Source: Smittia aterrima
Taxonomy: Eukaryota; Arthropoda; Insecta; Diptera; Chironomidae
Assembly: GCA_033063855.1 (NCBI GenBank)
Contig: CP093829.1
Coordinates: forward strand, 18,383,537-18,447,536
Length of the DNA: 64,000 nucleotides
Direction of reading: 5' to 3'
The translations under genes and the position numbers were made by a program. How positions within the stretch are numbered: the first letter of the stretch is position 1; each line of letters begins with the position of its first letter. Of this stretch, positions 31,552-43,418 are shown piece after piece. The notes below the pieces were generated by a model. It was not told the DNA's origin, searched no databases, and saw nothing but the letters and a program-made list of their open reading frames with translations.

Positions 31552-32412
31552 ATGGTTTTAGTTGTTAAATGTCTGATATGCAGTAAACACCTGACGTACT
31601 CAAAAGACGATCCAAGGGAACTAACAACGCACATGAGAGAGGAGCATCCTTTGATTAAACTTAAATCGGAAAGAAAGTCATCCGAAGAACGACGGGATTC
31701 GAGAGAGAAGGTTGCGAACGACTGGCGGCAAAGCTTAGAGTTGAACTCTGAAAACATAAAAAGATTAATTGACAAAGAGATCCAAACAGAGATAGATTGG
31801 AACTTCTTTTTAAAGATGAGTGACCCAAAGCAAGCTTCAAGCTCAAAACGGGAAGAACCGAAATCATCGCAAGATGTCATAGAAATTTTGAGTCCTCCAA
31901 AAAGTTTATCAGCGCCTGCAAAAATATCTGTGAAGCAAAGAGATTCGAGCGAGAGAACTCCTTTGAAATCTTCAACGCCTTCTACTTCAAAGGCGCAGAG
32001 GAAAGAAAAACTTCGTAACAATGAAATCGAAATGAACGACGCGAAAGCTTTTTACAACTCGCATGGAAAGTCTAAAACGTCGAATGATAAGAAGAAATCA
32101 CAGAGAAAACATTGCTACCAAACATCAATCGAGAAATGGAAACCTGTTGGTGATGAGAAGATTCAATGTCCAAGATGCGAAGCAATCAAACGACCAATTG
32201 TTCGAACTCATGCGGAACGAGTTACTCAATCATCCTTCGCCTCGACGCTTCTTATGACTTGTTGGCCTATTTGCTTCGCTCCTTGTCTGTTCCCAGAACC
32301 AACTCAAGAAAATCTTCATTGTCCAGTCTGCAATTATCATCTTGGTGTCTACGACCATCAATTACAATCGGTTTTGTCAAATCCTGATTTGTCAAAAACG
32401 TTGAATAAGTAA
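31552..32412 (+). CDS. LITAF-domain protein with N-terminal zinc-finger-like motif
   Basis: A single exon of 286 residues. The N terminus has Cys7-Cys10-His27-His32, a C2H2/BED-like spacing (Cys-x2-Cys-x16-His-x4-His). The middle is Ser/Lys-rich and disordered. The C-terminal LITAF-like domain (about 204-272) has the first zinc knuckle CPRC (206-209), a hydrophobic stretch ASTLLMTCWPICFAPCLF, and the second knuckle HCPVCNYHLGVY (257-260). LITAF domains bind zinc and insert the hydrophobic part into late endosome or lysosome membranes. The N-terminal finger is unusual for that family. An out-of-frame ATG at 31539 opens a nine-codon uORF overlapping the main start. Its stop is 61 bp from the Spindle-E stop on the other strand. 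Orthologue not identified. Confidence 0.75.
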   Translation: MVLVVKCLICSKHLTYSKDDPRELTTHMREEHPLIKLKSERKSSEERRDSREKVANDWRQSLELNSENIKRLIDKEIQTEIDWNFFLKMSDPKQASSSKREEPKSSQDVIEILSPPKSLSAPAKISVKQRDSSERTPLKSSTPSTSKAQRKEKLRNNEIEMNDAKAFYNSHGKSKTSNDKKKSQRKHCYQTSIEKWKPVGDEKIQCPRCEAIKRPIVRTHAERVTQSSFASTLLMTCWPICFAPCLFPEPTQENLHCPVCNYHLGVYDHQLQSVLSNPDLSKTLNK

Positions 32413-32473
32413 CAACTTTTGATTATTTTTCATTTTTTTATTGTGAAATAGAAAAGTTGAACATTTTAAATCA

Positions 32474-35400
32474 TTAAACTACATCTGAAGCTCCAGTTGA
32501 TTTCATGATTCGATTGCTTTGAGTGATATGCTTCTTTGACAGCATATGCACTTGCAATTCTGTTTCAGTTTCCCAATAAAAGTTGCAGATTTTGCAAACT
32601 TTCACTTTCATGTTCAAGCGACTTCGCGAACAGTTGAGAAGGTCTTCGATGTGTTCTTTCAAATCGTTGCACATTTTATCCGAAGAAGCTTCAAGTTGTG
32701 GAATCGGAATATGACTGAAGATAGTTTGATTGTTATTGCCAATAGTTGATGATTCCTTCCAGTCGAAGATATTTTGCAGTGAGCCAGAAATGTCGATAGC
32801 GGGAAAAACTTGACGTTTTTTGTAGAAAATTTCGAAGGCAATTTTTCGAATCTTTTTCAACGTCTCTTCCTTCTGATTTCCAAAAAGTCTGGGAGCTTTT
32901 TTTGTGCTGTCAGTCATCCATAATTTCGAAAGATAGAATCGAAGTGTATTGATCTGTTCAAGATCCTCAACAGTCAATTCAAAGTCAACGTCTAAAACAG
33001 CATCGCGTTCGCCATAGAAAGGTTGCTTTCGATTTTTGTCAAAACCTAATCCAGTCAAGACAGATTGATAGCGAGTGTTTGTTTCATTGCGACGCAGTTC
33101 AGCTGTCGGCGAGAAGATTAGTCCAACGAGCACGGCCAATCCAGGAATGTTGGGCATGATAGTAGTTTCACGAAGCGTCATCGTACGGCAGTCAGGACTG
33201 ACTGTGACATCGCAAGCAACACAAAACTTTCCAACTGTGCTAAAGTTCAAAAGATCGTCGTTGAGTAGAACACTGTTGACGGATAAGCTGTCGACCGTAA
33301 GTTTTAAAGAGCAAGTTCTCGAGATTGATTTCAATTTGATCTCGAGAGGACTGAATGGACCCTTCAGTCTCAAAAACTTTTTACAGCGAGATATTGGGGG
33401 TGCGGGAACACCAAGAGCTTTTGCTCCTTTTTGAACTCGATTTGCGAATTCTTTTTTAGGATCGTTCAATTTATTAATTTCGGTTTGCCGAGCCAATCGT
33501 ATTTCGTGATTTATTTTGCTCAAATAGCTTTCTTCGCAGTCATCAGCAAAGCCTTCATCGAGAAGTTTTTGATTCCAATCGACAGATTTAACATTCAATT
33601 GAACGGATGCGATTCCATCGACAACTGAATAGATTCGAATGCTAACTTTTCTTCCGACGACAGCTTTCGACATCAAAGCGATTGCTTGCTCTGACCATTT
33701 GCCATTGACTGATCCGATTGCTGCAGGTTGCAGCTCAGTCAATGTGCATTCGAAGATTAGTGGAGGAACCGCTTTCATAATGTTCTCAATCTCTTGATCT
33801 TCCATCACAAAGACATTAGCTTGATCAATCTTAGCCACTTCGCCACGATCAATAAGATAAACTTCAACTTTATTGTCAGAAGAAATTCCTTTGACGAAAC
33901 CTCTTTCTAAAACTTTAGCGATATTAACGACCACGAGTTTATCAGCTTTAAGCATTGCAATTGTCGTAGGATTGCGTTTATAGCTCTTTAAAGCTTTTAA
34001 GTATTCTTGATTTTCAGCATATCTCTCGTCGACTTGATCTGGTCCAGGACCAAATGATCTAACTGGCATGAAGAAAAACTTGCTGCAGGTCTCAACAGAA
34101 GTCACTTTGCCGTGCATTTTAAAGGTTGCATTCGTTGGTTCCGAGACATATTCAGGATATTCAATTAACGTCTCTGTCTTCTTGTAATGTCCTTCTACGA
34201 CATTACCAAGTCCCATTTCAACAGCATATTCGACTGTTTCTTCATGATTCATCACATTCAATGTTACGCTGTTTTGGAGTTGACGATTCTTGACTGCTTT
34301 GTAAACTTCTGGAATGATTCTTCCATTTTGATAATTGATCACACAATTTCGAGAAAAATTATCGTAACTCTCTTCACTCTCTCGCTGAGCTTTGTTGTTT
34401 TTGAAAGTCACGTAAATTTTCTGAGAGACTGGATTGTCGAAAACTATGTCAAGCTTTGTGTGATCATCAATTATTCCTTTCATTTTGAGAATCTTTCGCA
34501 ATTGATCTTCATAAACTTCGCCAATTAGTTGAAAGTCCATGTTTGTAAAGAAAACCGTTTGAAACAAATCATTGTTGTTGATTGTGGTGAATGCTTCACG
34601 CTCCAGGTATTCCGAGTTCTCCAAAGGGATGAAAAAATTAGATGAACCGAAAGCTCCAGCAAGTACAATCTTCATGATGAAAAGTTTATCTTTAGACTTC
34701 AATGTCTCGACATCCTTTTCATTGTTCGTGATGCCGAGTGATATCAATCTTGATTTGATTTCTTCGATCAACAGTCGCATTTCTTTTAAGTTCTTTTGCT
34801 CAAGGCCATGTCGGTTACACCAACGTCGTTCTGCTTCTCGAGTTAATGTTGTTGATCCGGTATGATTAATGTCCCAATATTTATAAGCGCTGAGTAAAGC
34901 AAGACAATCAGATTGAGAGCCCCGTGCCCAATTCAATTTGTTGACGTAAGAAATAATTTTCCGGTTGCAATCGTTGATGAAAATGCTCTTTAAGCTGAGA
35001 CCAGCTGCCATGATAATTGCCTCGTCGAGTACTCCGAACATGTATCCGACGATAATCATTTTGGAGAGATGCACGTCTAGAGGAAGTGAGGCCATGATTT
35101 TACCCATGTAAGTGATGTCGCCATCGTCGTATACAAAGTCTCCTTTGGAATTGAATCGTTCAAGAGCTCCCAACTCTTTCAAGAACAAAACTGAGTCAAC
35201 AATTGAAGATTTGTTTGGAGGATCAACTGCGAGTGCTAACAATTCCAACGGAGAACCCATGTTTAGTTCTTTGAGACCAATAACAACTGATTCGAGACTG
35301 ACTCGTTGCATGTCGGGAGCAGGAAAAGCTTTCATTGATTTTTCATAAAATTCGGCACTGACCAGTCGAACAACGATTCCATCGCAGACTCTGCCTGTTC

Positions 35401-36961
35401 GTCCTGCACGTTGCAAACAATTGTTTTTTGATGCCCAGTCGAGAACAAGAGAAGAGATTCTTGCTCCTTTCACTTTAGCGTTGAATTTTGTGAGGCAGAA
35501 GTCAATGACGTGAGTGACATTAGGAATCGTCACACTCGACTCTGCGATGTTTGTAGCGAGAATTATCTTTGGTTTGTCACCCATTGAAGAGAAAGCTGCT
35601 TTTTGTTGGTCTGTTGATAGCATTGAGTGAAGCAACAAAATATCAGGTTTCTTTGATAATACATTCATGGCAATCAATGAAGGATCTAACAAAGTCTGTT
35701 GAAATTTCTCAATCTCGTACACTCCAGGAAGAAAAACGAGAATAGTAGAATAATTGGTGTTTCTAGATGAGATTGTGTCGTTTTGTTTCAATTCCTCCAG
35801 TTGTCGCAGAAAGTAGATAATTATCTTTCCAGCGAATTCGTACATCTCGTCGCTGATTCCAGGATCTTTATAATCAATCAGATTAGCACACTTGCTGAAA
35901 AAACGTGAGCTGAAGCTATCTAAGTAGAATTTTTCGATTTTGTAATTTCTTCTCGAAGCCATAATATCGATAACCTGTGGTTCGAATTTGCTTCCATCTT
36001 CAAGGTCTAACTGGAAAAGATCGACGAACTGTTTGATGTCCATTGACGCTGACATCAGAATGATTTTTGTGTGACACACTTGCAAAGCCATTAGGCGACG
36101 AATGACGATGAGCAAGAAGTCAACTTCAATGCTGCGTTCGTGGATTTCATCGATGATAATATGAGTGTAACGATTCATACTCTTTTCGTAAATTAATTTT
36201 CGAAGGATAACTCCAGTTGTGCAGAAAAGTATTCCATTGAATTTCACATTTTCTCCTTTTTCATTAGTTCGTTCATGAACATTTTTGTCCAAACTAACTT
36301 GATATCCAATTTCTTGACCAAGCGGTGTGTTTCGTTCTTCGGATACGCGTTGTGCAAGTGTGATCGCAGCAATTCTTCGAGGCTGACTAATGACAATGTT
36401 GCATTGTTTGTTGTGTGCCTTGTGACTGTCGAAAATGTATTGCGGAACTTGTGTGGACTGTAAAGAGAAGCATTAGAGATAATTCTGAACTTAGGTCAAC
36501 TCATTACCTTTCCACTTCCAGTTAAACCATTTATTATGACAATCGGACTTTCTGAAATCTTTCTCACGATTTCTTCTCTTGATTTATAAATTGGTAAATC
36601 AGAGCTGTAGTTGTCAATCAATGTAGCATTGCTTTCTGTGGCGATTGTTGTGCTCAAATCAAATGAAGGGTTTGTCAATTGCGAAGTGATGTTAAGTTTC
36701 GAGAAGTTCTATAATAAAAATCGCTTTAATAATTTGTAAATTATTCGTATTCAGTTCACTCACAGCTGCGACACACTTCGAAGATTTGGCTTTGAAAACT
36801 CGAGCATATTCTGTTCCAGCGTCTTCTCGTTGTCTGTTTTGAGCTGGTTCTGATAATTTCTCTATTGGCACCATAACTATTGGTTGCGGCTTATAATATT
36901 TTCTTGTAGAGCTTAGGTCAAAGAAGTCTTCAACCATTTGATCTCTTTCCCACTGCTCCAT
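32474..36961 (-). CDS. spn-E: Spindle-E / TDRD9, DExH helicase with Tudor domain
   Basis: Three exons on the minus strand: 36764-36961, 36508-36708, 32474-36457; 1,460 residues (Drosophila about 1,430). The Walker A motif GLTGSGK-ST is split by intron 2 at Lys133. DEIH is at 236-239, followed by SASMD, ESSVTIPNVTHVID and QRAGRTGR, then the HA2 and OB-type regions. A Tudor domain follows (around KLVVVNIAKVLERGFVKG and VEVYLIDRGEVAKI). The C terminus has a C2H2-like finger CKICNFYWETETELQVHM. Spindle-E works in the perinuclear nuage in germline piRNA amplification against transposons. Start codon from exon 1, MEQWERDQMVEDFFDLSS. It is divergent from the SMYD4-like gene. Confidence 0.95.
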
Positions 36962-37331
36962 TTTGTAAATTTAATTTCTTCCTCTGGACAGCAACAGGAA
37001 AAACGTGATTTCATTATTTTGATAAATTAGAAATTTAGTTTGTTTAACTTGAAGAACTTCATTAAATTTAAATACTAAACAAGTTTGTCTACTCGAAAAT
37101 GTGAAAAATTTAATTAAATCAAAGGAAATACTTACTTTTCGAATTAAATTTGTTCTTGGGCGCAATTTTGCAGGTTCTTTTTGTTAACTACGTTTGTTGC
37201 TTCTTGTTCCCCCCGGTGAAGACCTATTTGTGAACGAAACTACCGGAATTTCCCCTTGATTCCTATGCGCACAAAAAAAAACTGAATTCACTTGCATTAT
37301 CACGTTTTTTTTGCATAAAGTAAGTTAAAAC
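36962..37331. promoter_or_regulatory. Divergent promoter region spn-E / SMYD4-like
   Basis: 370 bp between start codons. The right half has a less AT-rich patch (near 37210-37250, CCCCCCGG-like) next to A runs. No TATA box is evident. If one promoter serves both genes, the SMYD4-like gene may share germline expression; inference only. Confidence 0.35.
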
Positions 37332-39851
37332 ATGTCGCTTCCTGAATCAACGCGAAAAGTTGGCACAAAGTGGGATCTAGTGATCAAGCAGTTGCGAGAG
37401 AATCATAGAAAGTTGATGATTAAATCACATTGCGATGAATTCAATGTTCAAATTGCGTTGCAAAGTAAGAAGGAGATCAAAACATTGATCATCTCGTATC
37501 TTAACGATCTGTCTCCGATACTTAAGAAGTCTTCGAAGCTATCCGAAGAGATTCGAATTGAAGGCAATAAGATCTACAAGAAACTTCCGAAAGCAAATCT
37601 CTTTGAGGCTTGCTTTCTTTACTCTTTGGCGCTGAAATGTTGCGAGACTCAAGGCGATTTTGCGTTTTGCCATGGAAATCGAGCAGCGGCTTTAATCAAA
37701 ATAGGTTTCAACGAAGTTGCTCGACATGACTGTGAACAAGCCATCAAGTTCCAACATCCAGATAAGTTCAAAATTTACGAGCGGCTTTGCTCGCTGTCGA
37801 ATGATTCGGTCGAAGAAATGCGCAAAAACCTTTCGGGATTAGAGAAGCATTTGAAGAAAGCTTCAAGACAATCGAAAGACATTGTGCAACAATACAAGAT
37901 TCGATTGAAGGCGATGGAGAAGGAAAAATATGTTGACGAGCTTCCCGACGTGAATAAACTGAAGTTGGATGGAGATGTTAAAGTCAAATTGTAAGCCGGT
38001 AACTATGTTTCTTTCCTCTCATAAACTAATTTTGATCATTTTTAGAATGCACGCACCTGAGACCGGACGATATGTCGTCGCTCAAAAGTCAATTGCAAAA
38101 AACGAGAAAATCTTCAGCGAAACACCTTTCGCTTTCATCCCAGTTCACAATTTCGGGTTAAAGAAATACTTCAACAGTGATTGTGAAAACTGCGGCCTTG
38201 CAAATATTTGGCCATTTCTCTGCCTTGAATGTCGTATGGCCTCTTACTGCTCTCCCAAATGCTGTGAGAACCATTACAAAATTCACAAATACGAGTGCGG
38301 TGGATATCAAATCAATCTTTGGTTTGAGATTGGAATCGCTCATCTCGCAATCCGCTGCCTTCTAGTCGGTTTTCCAGCTTTGGTGAAGAAACTCAAAAGC
38401 TTCGATCGATCCGAGTATAAAAACAAACCTGGAAAAATCTTTCAACGAATCCTTCAAGTTTGTATCGAGGACTATAAAAACTATTTTGACGAATCTACTA
38501 AGGACGACTTTCAAGATTACGCAAGGGTTATCGGTCTTCTGCCGAATCTCTTCCGTGGCGAAATGTTTCCAGTGAAGAATACGCCGTATGCTCTCGTAAG
38601 ATATTTGATTTAGTTTTAAAGCAAAGTTTTAATTATTTTTTTCCGTAGACTGCTCAAATGCTCACAATTTACCTCCGCGAGAGAACAACTTTCTTCCAAG
38701 ATCACATCACAAAAGATGTTAATATTCTCGATAAGAGTTCTGACTGGGATTTGCTGGTTGGGGCATTGTTACTCAGACACATGGGGCAGCTCGTGTCGAA
38801 CGGTCACGCGATCATTGATTTTCGTCAAAACATTTTTACGACCGATTCATTAAAATTGATGCTGCTCAAGAATCAAGCTAACGGTGGGGGGCTTCATTTA
38901 TTGCTCAAGTCTCAACGAGTTTTCACAGCGATCTTCCCAAAAATCTCGATGCTGAACCACTCGTGCTCACCAAATATTCGTAATGAGTTTGAAGGACGAA
39001 AGTTAACGATCTATGCGACAGAAGATTTACCAGAAGGCGGAGAGATTTTTAATTGTTACGGGCCGCATTACAAATTAATGTCATATCAAGAACGACAAGA
39101 TACTTTACGTCTTCAATACAATTTCAACTGCAAATGCACTAAGTGCCTCGACACTAGTGACGAATTCGTAAGAAGCTCTTTATCATTTTCTTTTTCAAAA
39201 TCTGACAAAAGAATTTTTATTTTTTAGCGCTTCAACAATTCAGTCTTGTGTCGTTTCTGTGGTCAGCGAGTATTTTATCCTGACAAGAAAATTACTGATG
39301 ATGATAATCTCGAAGATGAAGATGACAATCGCGAATATTATGTTCTCAAATGCGCTGATTGCCTAAAACTTCACGAAAATGAATCAATGAAGGCATTCTT
39401 CACTCTCCTCGCTCATCAGTCGGAAGAGAATCGTCCAATTACAATGGACCAAGTCTTTGAAAATTACGAATCGGCTGTTAAAGGCCTAGGAACATTAGAT
39501 GAGATTCGCTTCCATATGCTCGAGATGATGCTTCACACGCTGATCACAAACCGCGATGCCATCAGAATGCACAACGCCAGTATTCCGCTTGAGCTTTCGA
39601 TCGAGTTGATGAATGTTAAAGAGGAACTTTATGGCCAGTTCAGCATTGAATTCGTAGAAGCAGGATTCTTCTTCCTTGATGTCATCTCAATTCTTACGGA
39701 TAAGAATATTCTCAGTGAATTCAACGATAAGAAAATCGACCTGGAACCGATGAAAAAGCTTTTGGATGCCGTCGAGATTTGCTCCTCTGACATTCGGGCA
39801 ATTATTAAAGATTACGTTAAGCGCTACTGCTACTCTTGCTCGGGAGATTAA
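37332..39851 (+). CDS. SMYD4-type protein: TPR, MYND zinc finger, SET domain
   Basis: Four exons: 37332-37990, 38046-38595, 38649-39167, 39228-39851; 783 residues. TPR-like helices occur at about 75-150 (FEACFLYSLALKCCETQGD, FCHGNRAAALIKIGF). A split SET domain starts near ETGRYVVAQKSI. The MYND finger (266-303) has CENCG, CLECRMASYCSPKC and HKYEC. The SET catalytic core has MLNHSCSPNIRNEF and GGEIFNCYGPHY, followed by the post-SET Cys cluster CKCTKC. A C-terminal helical region completes the SMYD4 layout. Such proteins are putative lysine methyltransferases; Drosophila has several related genes, so I give no symbol. The Asn-His-Ser-Cys motif and catalytic Tyr are kept, so activity is plausible. 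Confidence 0.88.
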
Positions 39852-39926
39852 ATGAATAAGTTTCCTTTATTAAATCAGCATTTTGTAATTGAAGAATTTC
39901 TAACATCGAGCTTAAATAAATAGAAT

Positions 39927-42213
39927 TCACACCGACCACAATTTTAGGTCCGCAAATGTTATTTCTTTGAATATTGCGCTGCTGAGTTTATCGTGAGTTG
40001 CTACAGTGGATTTGTGCGTGCTGTAAACATCTTGAATCTTCTCCTTGATCTCGTTGGTCTTGATTTCATTTCGAATGTAGAAGAGTCGAATCAGATGCTC
40101 TTCACTGATCGAAGGATAATTCGTAAGCAAAGTATGAAGATCGAGTATAATCATTTCGATGTCACAGCCTAACAACTGAGAAAGAACGATGATTGCGTCG
40201 AATGGAGAATCATTTTTGAGAACATTTGGTGCAATTTTCTCAAAGAAAGATTTAATCTGACGAACTTCCTTGATAATTTTCTTCACAATGACATCGCACT
40301 CAGCTTTCGGTTTACTGATTCTCTTGGAAAGAAGAGCTTTGATGTATCGTTTCGCAACCATTTTCTGAGCTTCTTTGATTACAAATTCAAAGTTGATTAC
40401 TCTCAAATGATTGTAATCTTGGAAATAATCTTGAAGCGTCACACAAATCGTATCGACTGCAATACTCGAACCAATCCACTTGACAGTGAAAAGCTCATTG
40501 AAATGACCATCAAGATCAAGGAAAGCTTCTTCCAAAAGATAAGTTCCAGTTTCATCACGCAACGCTTGAAATGTGTGAAGAAGTTTCTCAAAGTCTTCGT
40601 AGTGATCGGTGCGAGTCTTTGGCCAGTAGAGTTGCTTGATCTGTTGAGCAAGCTCCATGATCTGCTGACAATTGTTTACGATCGTGATGATGTGTTGAGT
40701 AAAGAAAGGAACTTGACTGCGATCTTTAAAATGTTTTTCCTTGAACTCGATAATCGCTAGTCGATACTTTTGCCCGTAAATTGTCACTTGTTGAATGCTT
40801 AGCACCAGAGCATCGAAAGTAAGGTCTTGTTTGATCGTGTTTGTCACTTGAAGATGTTGATCGATCATTTGGAAAATAATGACGGGACTCGCTGTATGGA
40901 AGAATTGATCGTCCTGATCAGGCATTCCTGCTTGCCAATCAAGCTTCTCTGTCTCAACAGTTTTGTCCATCCAATCGATGTAATTCTTCTCCATCGTTTG
41001 AAGATAAGCTCGTTCGAGTGATTTCAGAATTTCTGGTTTGACAAGCGGCTTAAGATTCTTGATTTGCGAAACATCAATCTTAAGCTCGGGATTCTGCATC
41101 AGCTCTTTGCCTGGATAAGTGTTGATTGTCCAAGAAAGTAGTGTCACATATTCATTGCCTTCGATTCCTCGTTGCATTAGTTGCTCAAGCTAAAAAGGGA
41201 AATAATTTAGAAGATTTCTTATAAAGTAATTTAAGACAACTCACGAAATCAGAAACAGCTCGATGATACATCTTCACATACTCTTGTAGAATATTATAAT
41301 CAGGAGGAAAACATGGAATGCAAGAGCTTTTAACGACTTTCAAGTCGTCGAGAATCAATTGTCGCATGATCTCTAGATCTTTGACAAGCCATAATTTCTC
41401 ATCACGCTTTTCAATGTTTGATCCTTCAATTCTCTCTTCAACTGTTTGATTGAGAGTGTGGAAAAGCATTGATCGCCATTCTTTGGGACGACCTGGTGGA
41501 AGAAATCCTGTTAGCTTTTGCTGTTGCATAGCAAACTGATCAGCTTTCTCTTCTCGTTCGACGATTCTTAAAGCAGTGACGATGACTGTCGGTTCCTTGC
41601 GGACAGTGTTCAACGTTCTCGTGAAGATGAAACGTAGCTTTTCTTGTAAAGAACTTGAGACCGTCTCGACTTTATCGAAATAACATTTTAAAGTAATTTT
41701 GTCGTGAGTGTTTTGTTTCGTTAGCTTGTGAAGCTCAAATAACAAATCGTCACGGGAATTTTCAAGATCGGAGAGACATTGATGTGCAAGGAGCAACTTG
41801 TCTTCTTCTATCCATGTCATCGCCTTCTCAACACTTGATGAAACCGTGAAGATGTGTTTTAAGTTCTCCATTGCTGTAACGTATTGCGAATACTTTGTAT
41901 TTTCTTCCTTGACTGGCTCCAGATCATCAGAAAGCGTCGGAACGTTCTTGATCAACGACTGAATGTTTCGTATTCGTTCCTCAACGAGCTTTGCATCTTC
42001 TAAACTTGATTTCAACTGTTGCAATCCTGATCCAACTGAGTTGAGTTGTTGGTTTAGGGCGGATTTAAGCAATGTCTCATCAGTCATCTTCTTTCGTTGA
42101 ATTCGATGACGGAATGTATCGATTTTCTCGAGCTGTCCACTTCTCTGGAACATGTTTTGAATTTCCTTCAATGCTGCAGCTTCACCTTCTTTGTCCAAAG
42201 ATTTTAAATCCAT
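39927..42213 (-). CDS. Sec6: Exocyst complex component 3 (Sec6)
   Basis: Two exons on the minus strand, 41245-42213 and 39927-41189, 743 residues (human about 745). The start MDLKSLDKEGEAAALKEIQN aligns with the family; an in-frame ATG at 42270 would add 19 residues and is less likely. Hallmarks: RIVEREEKADQ, TGFLPPGRPKEW, CFPPDYNI, EEAFLDLDGHFNELF, AVDTICVTLQDYFQDY. The N-terminal part forms coiled coils; the rest is helical CATCHR-type bundles. Sec6 is part of the octameric exocyst that tethers secretory vesicles to the plasma membrane. Its stop is 75 bp from the SMYD4-like stop on the other strand, so the 3' UTRs likely overlap. Confidence 0.96.
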
Positions 42214-42456
42214 TTTTAAGGCTTTAGATTCACTGATATCAACTTTTAGAAAATATTTTTTTGTAAACAATGAAGGGGACGTTAAGAAACTAAAAGCATT
42301 AATCCCCTCGACTTTTAAATTTTAGCGCAAACTGAACCTGGAACAATTTATATATGATTGGTATTAAAACTCGTCTGAGTTGCTGAGAGAGTTTATTGCT
42401 AAATCGACAATAATAAAATCTAATTCAATTAAATTCCATTTTATTTTCTTAAAAAA

Positions 42457-43105
42457 TTACGTTCGCGCTGCTTTGTGTTCCTCAAGCACAGTTCTCTTGC
42501 TGAACTCTTCAATTTCTTGTAAGTTCATTGGATTTTCTTTAATTAAAGATTGAATAAGCTTCGTGTATATCTCAGCTCGCTTTTCAAGATCTTCAGATTC
42601 TTTACGTAAAAGGATTTTGTGATCTGGTTGACTTTGAATCATCTCAGCAATGAATTTTAAAGGATTTGTTGATTGAACGCAATAAGCGTTTTTGATTGAT
42701 TCCATCATAAATTCCTTGAGTTTGTGTTTCGCTTGATATTGCTGAAAAGCCTCCTCATCGAATTTAGGAGCAGGTTTCTTTGAGTCACGATTCTTGAGTT
42801 GTTCGAGAAGTTTCTGAAAGCGATTCAATTTCTTTCGGAGCTCTACTAATGTTCTGCGGTGGCAATGAGAGAGATTTGTGGATTTCGTCGGCAATAAAAA
42901 GTTGTGGATAATTTAACTTGATCTCGAATGCTTTCCTCGCAAGTTCAATTAATGTTTTGTGCAATTGATATTTCTCGTCATATTCTTTTGTAAGTCTTCC
43001 ATGCTCATTGCAAGCCTAAAAATAATTAAATTAATAAAATAGCAATTTACCAGCAATGTAAGGAATTACTTGAAGTCGTTTCTCTTCTTTTTCTTGTTGA
43101 TCCAT
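42457..43105 (-). CDS. Small coiled-coil protein, unidentified
   Basis: Three exons on the minus strand: 43070-43105, 42918-43015, 42457-42853; 176 residues. The 64-nt second intron (GTTAAA to CACCGCAG) is needed to keep one frame; its 3' end is pyrimidine-rich. The protein begins MDQQEKEEKRLQACNEHGR and is highly charged, with heptad-like helices through LVELRKKLNRFQKLLEQLKN and KAEIYTKLIQSLIKEN-type stretches. No catalytic or known domain is recognised; size and composition would suit a subunit of a coiled-coil complex (kinetochore or augmin-like), but this is a guess. It is divergent from CNOT1 (313 bp between starts). Exon structure is moderately sure; function unknown. Confidence 0.6.
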
Positions 43106-43418
43106 GTTTAATTCCTGTGATTTAACAAAATTAATAAAAACCTCGATTCAAACTCAAAACAACGCAATTGAAAGCCCCTTCGCAAGTATGAAACTACAAG
43201 AGCGGATTTCGCGGATTGAGCCTTCGTGGAAAATTAAAATTGAGTAATAGTCACGTTCATTCACTTTCTAAATACATTTTTATAGTTGCATTGTAATCAT
43301 TAAACTCTCAGGCAGTGATAAAACATAAAAATAGCTCCAATGAGGGGCCCGAAATTGTTTTTGACACAGTTGAAAAAACATTGCGAAGACATTGAAACTA
43401 AATGGAAAAGTTACGAAT
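43106..43418. promoter_or_regulatory. Divergent promoter region, coiled-coil gene / CNOT1
   Basis: 313 bp between start codons with both 5' UTRs. No TATA box or initiator is obvious. Inferred from layout. Confidence 0.3.

Noticed and set aside
42214..42270. Upstream ATG of Sec6 at 42270
   Set aside because: Family members begin near MDLKSLDKEG; the extra 19 residues have no support.
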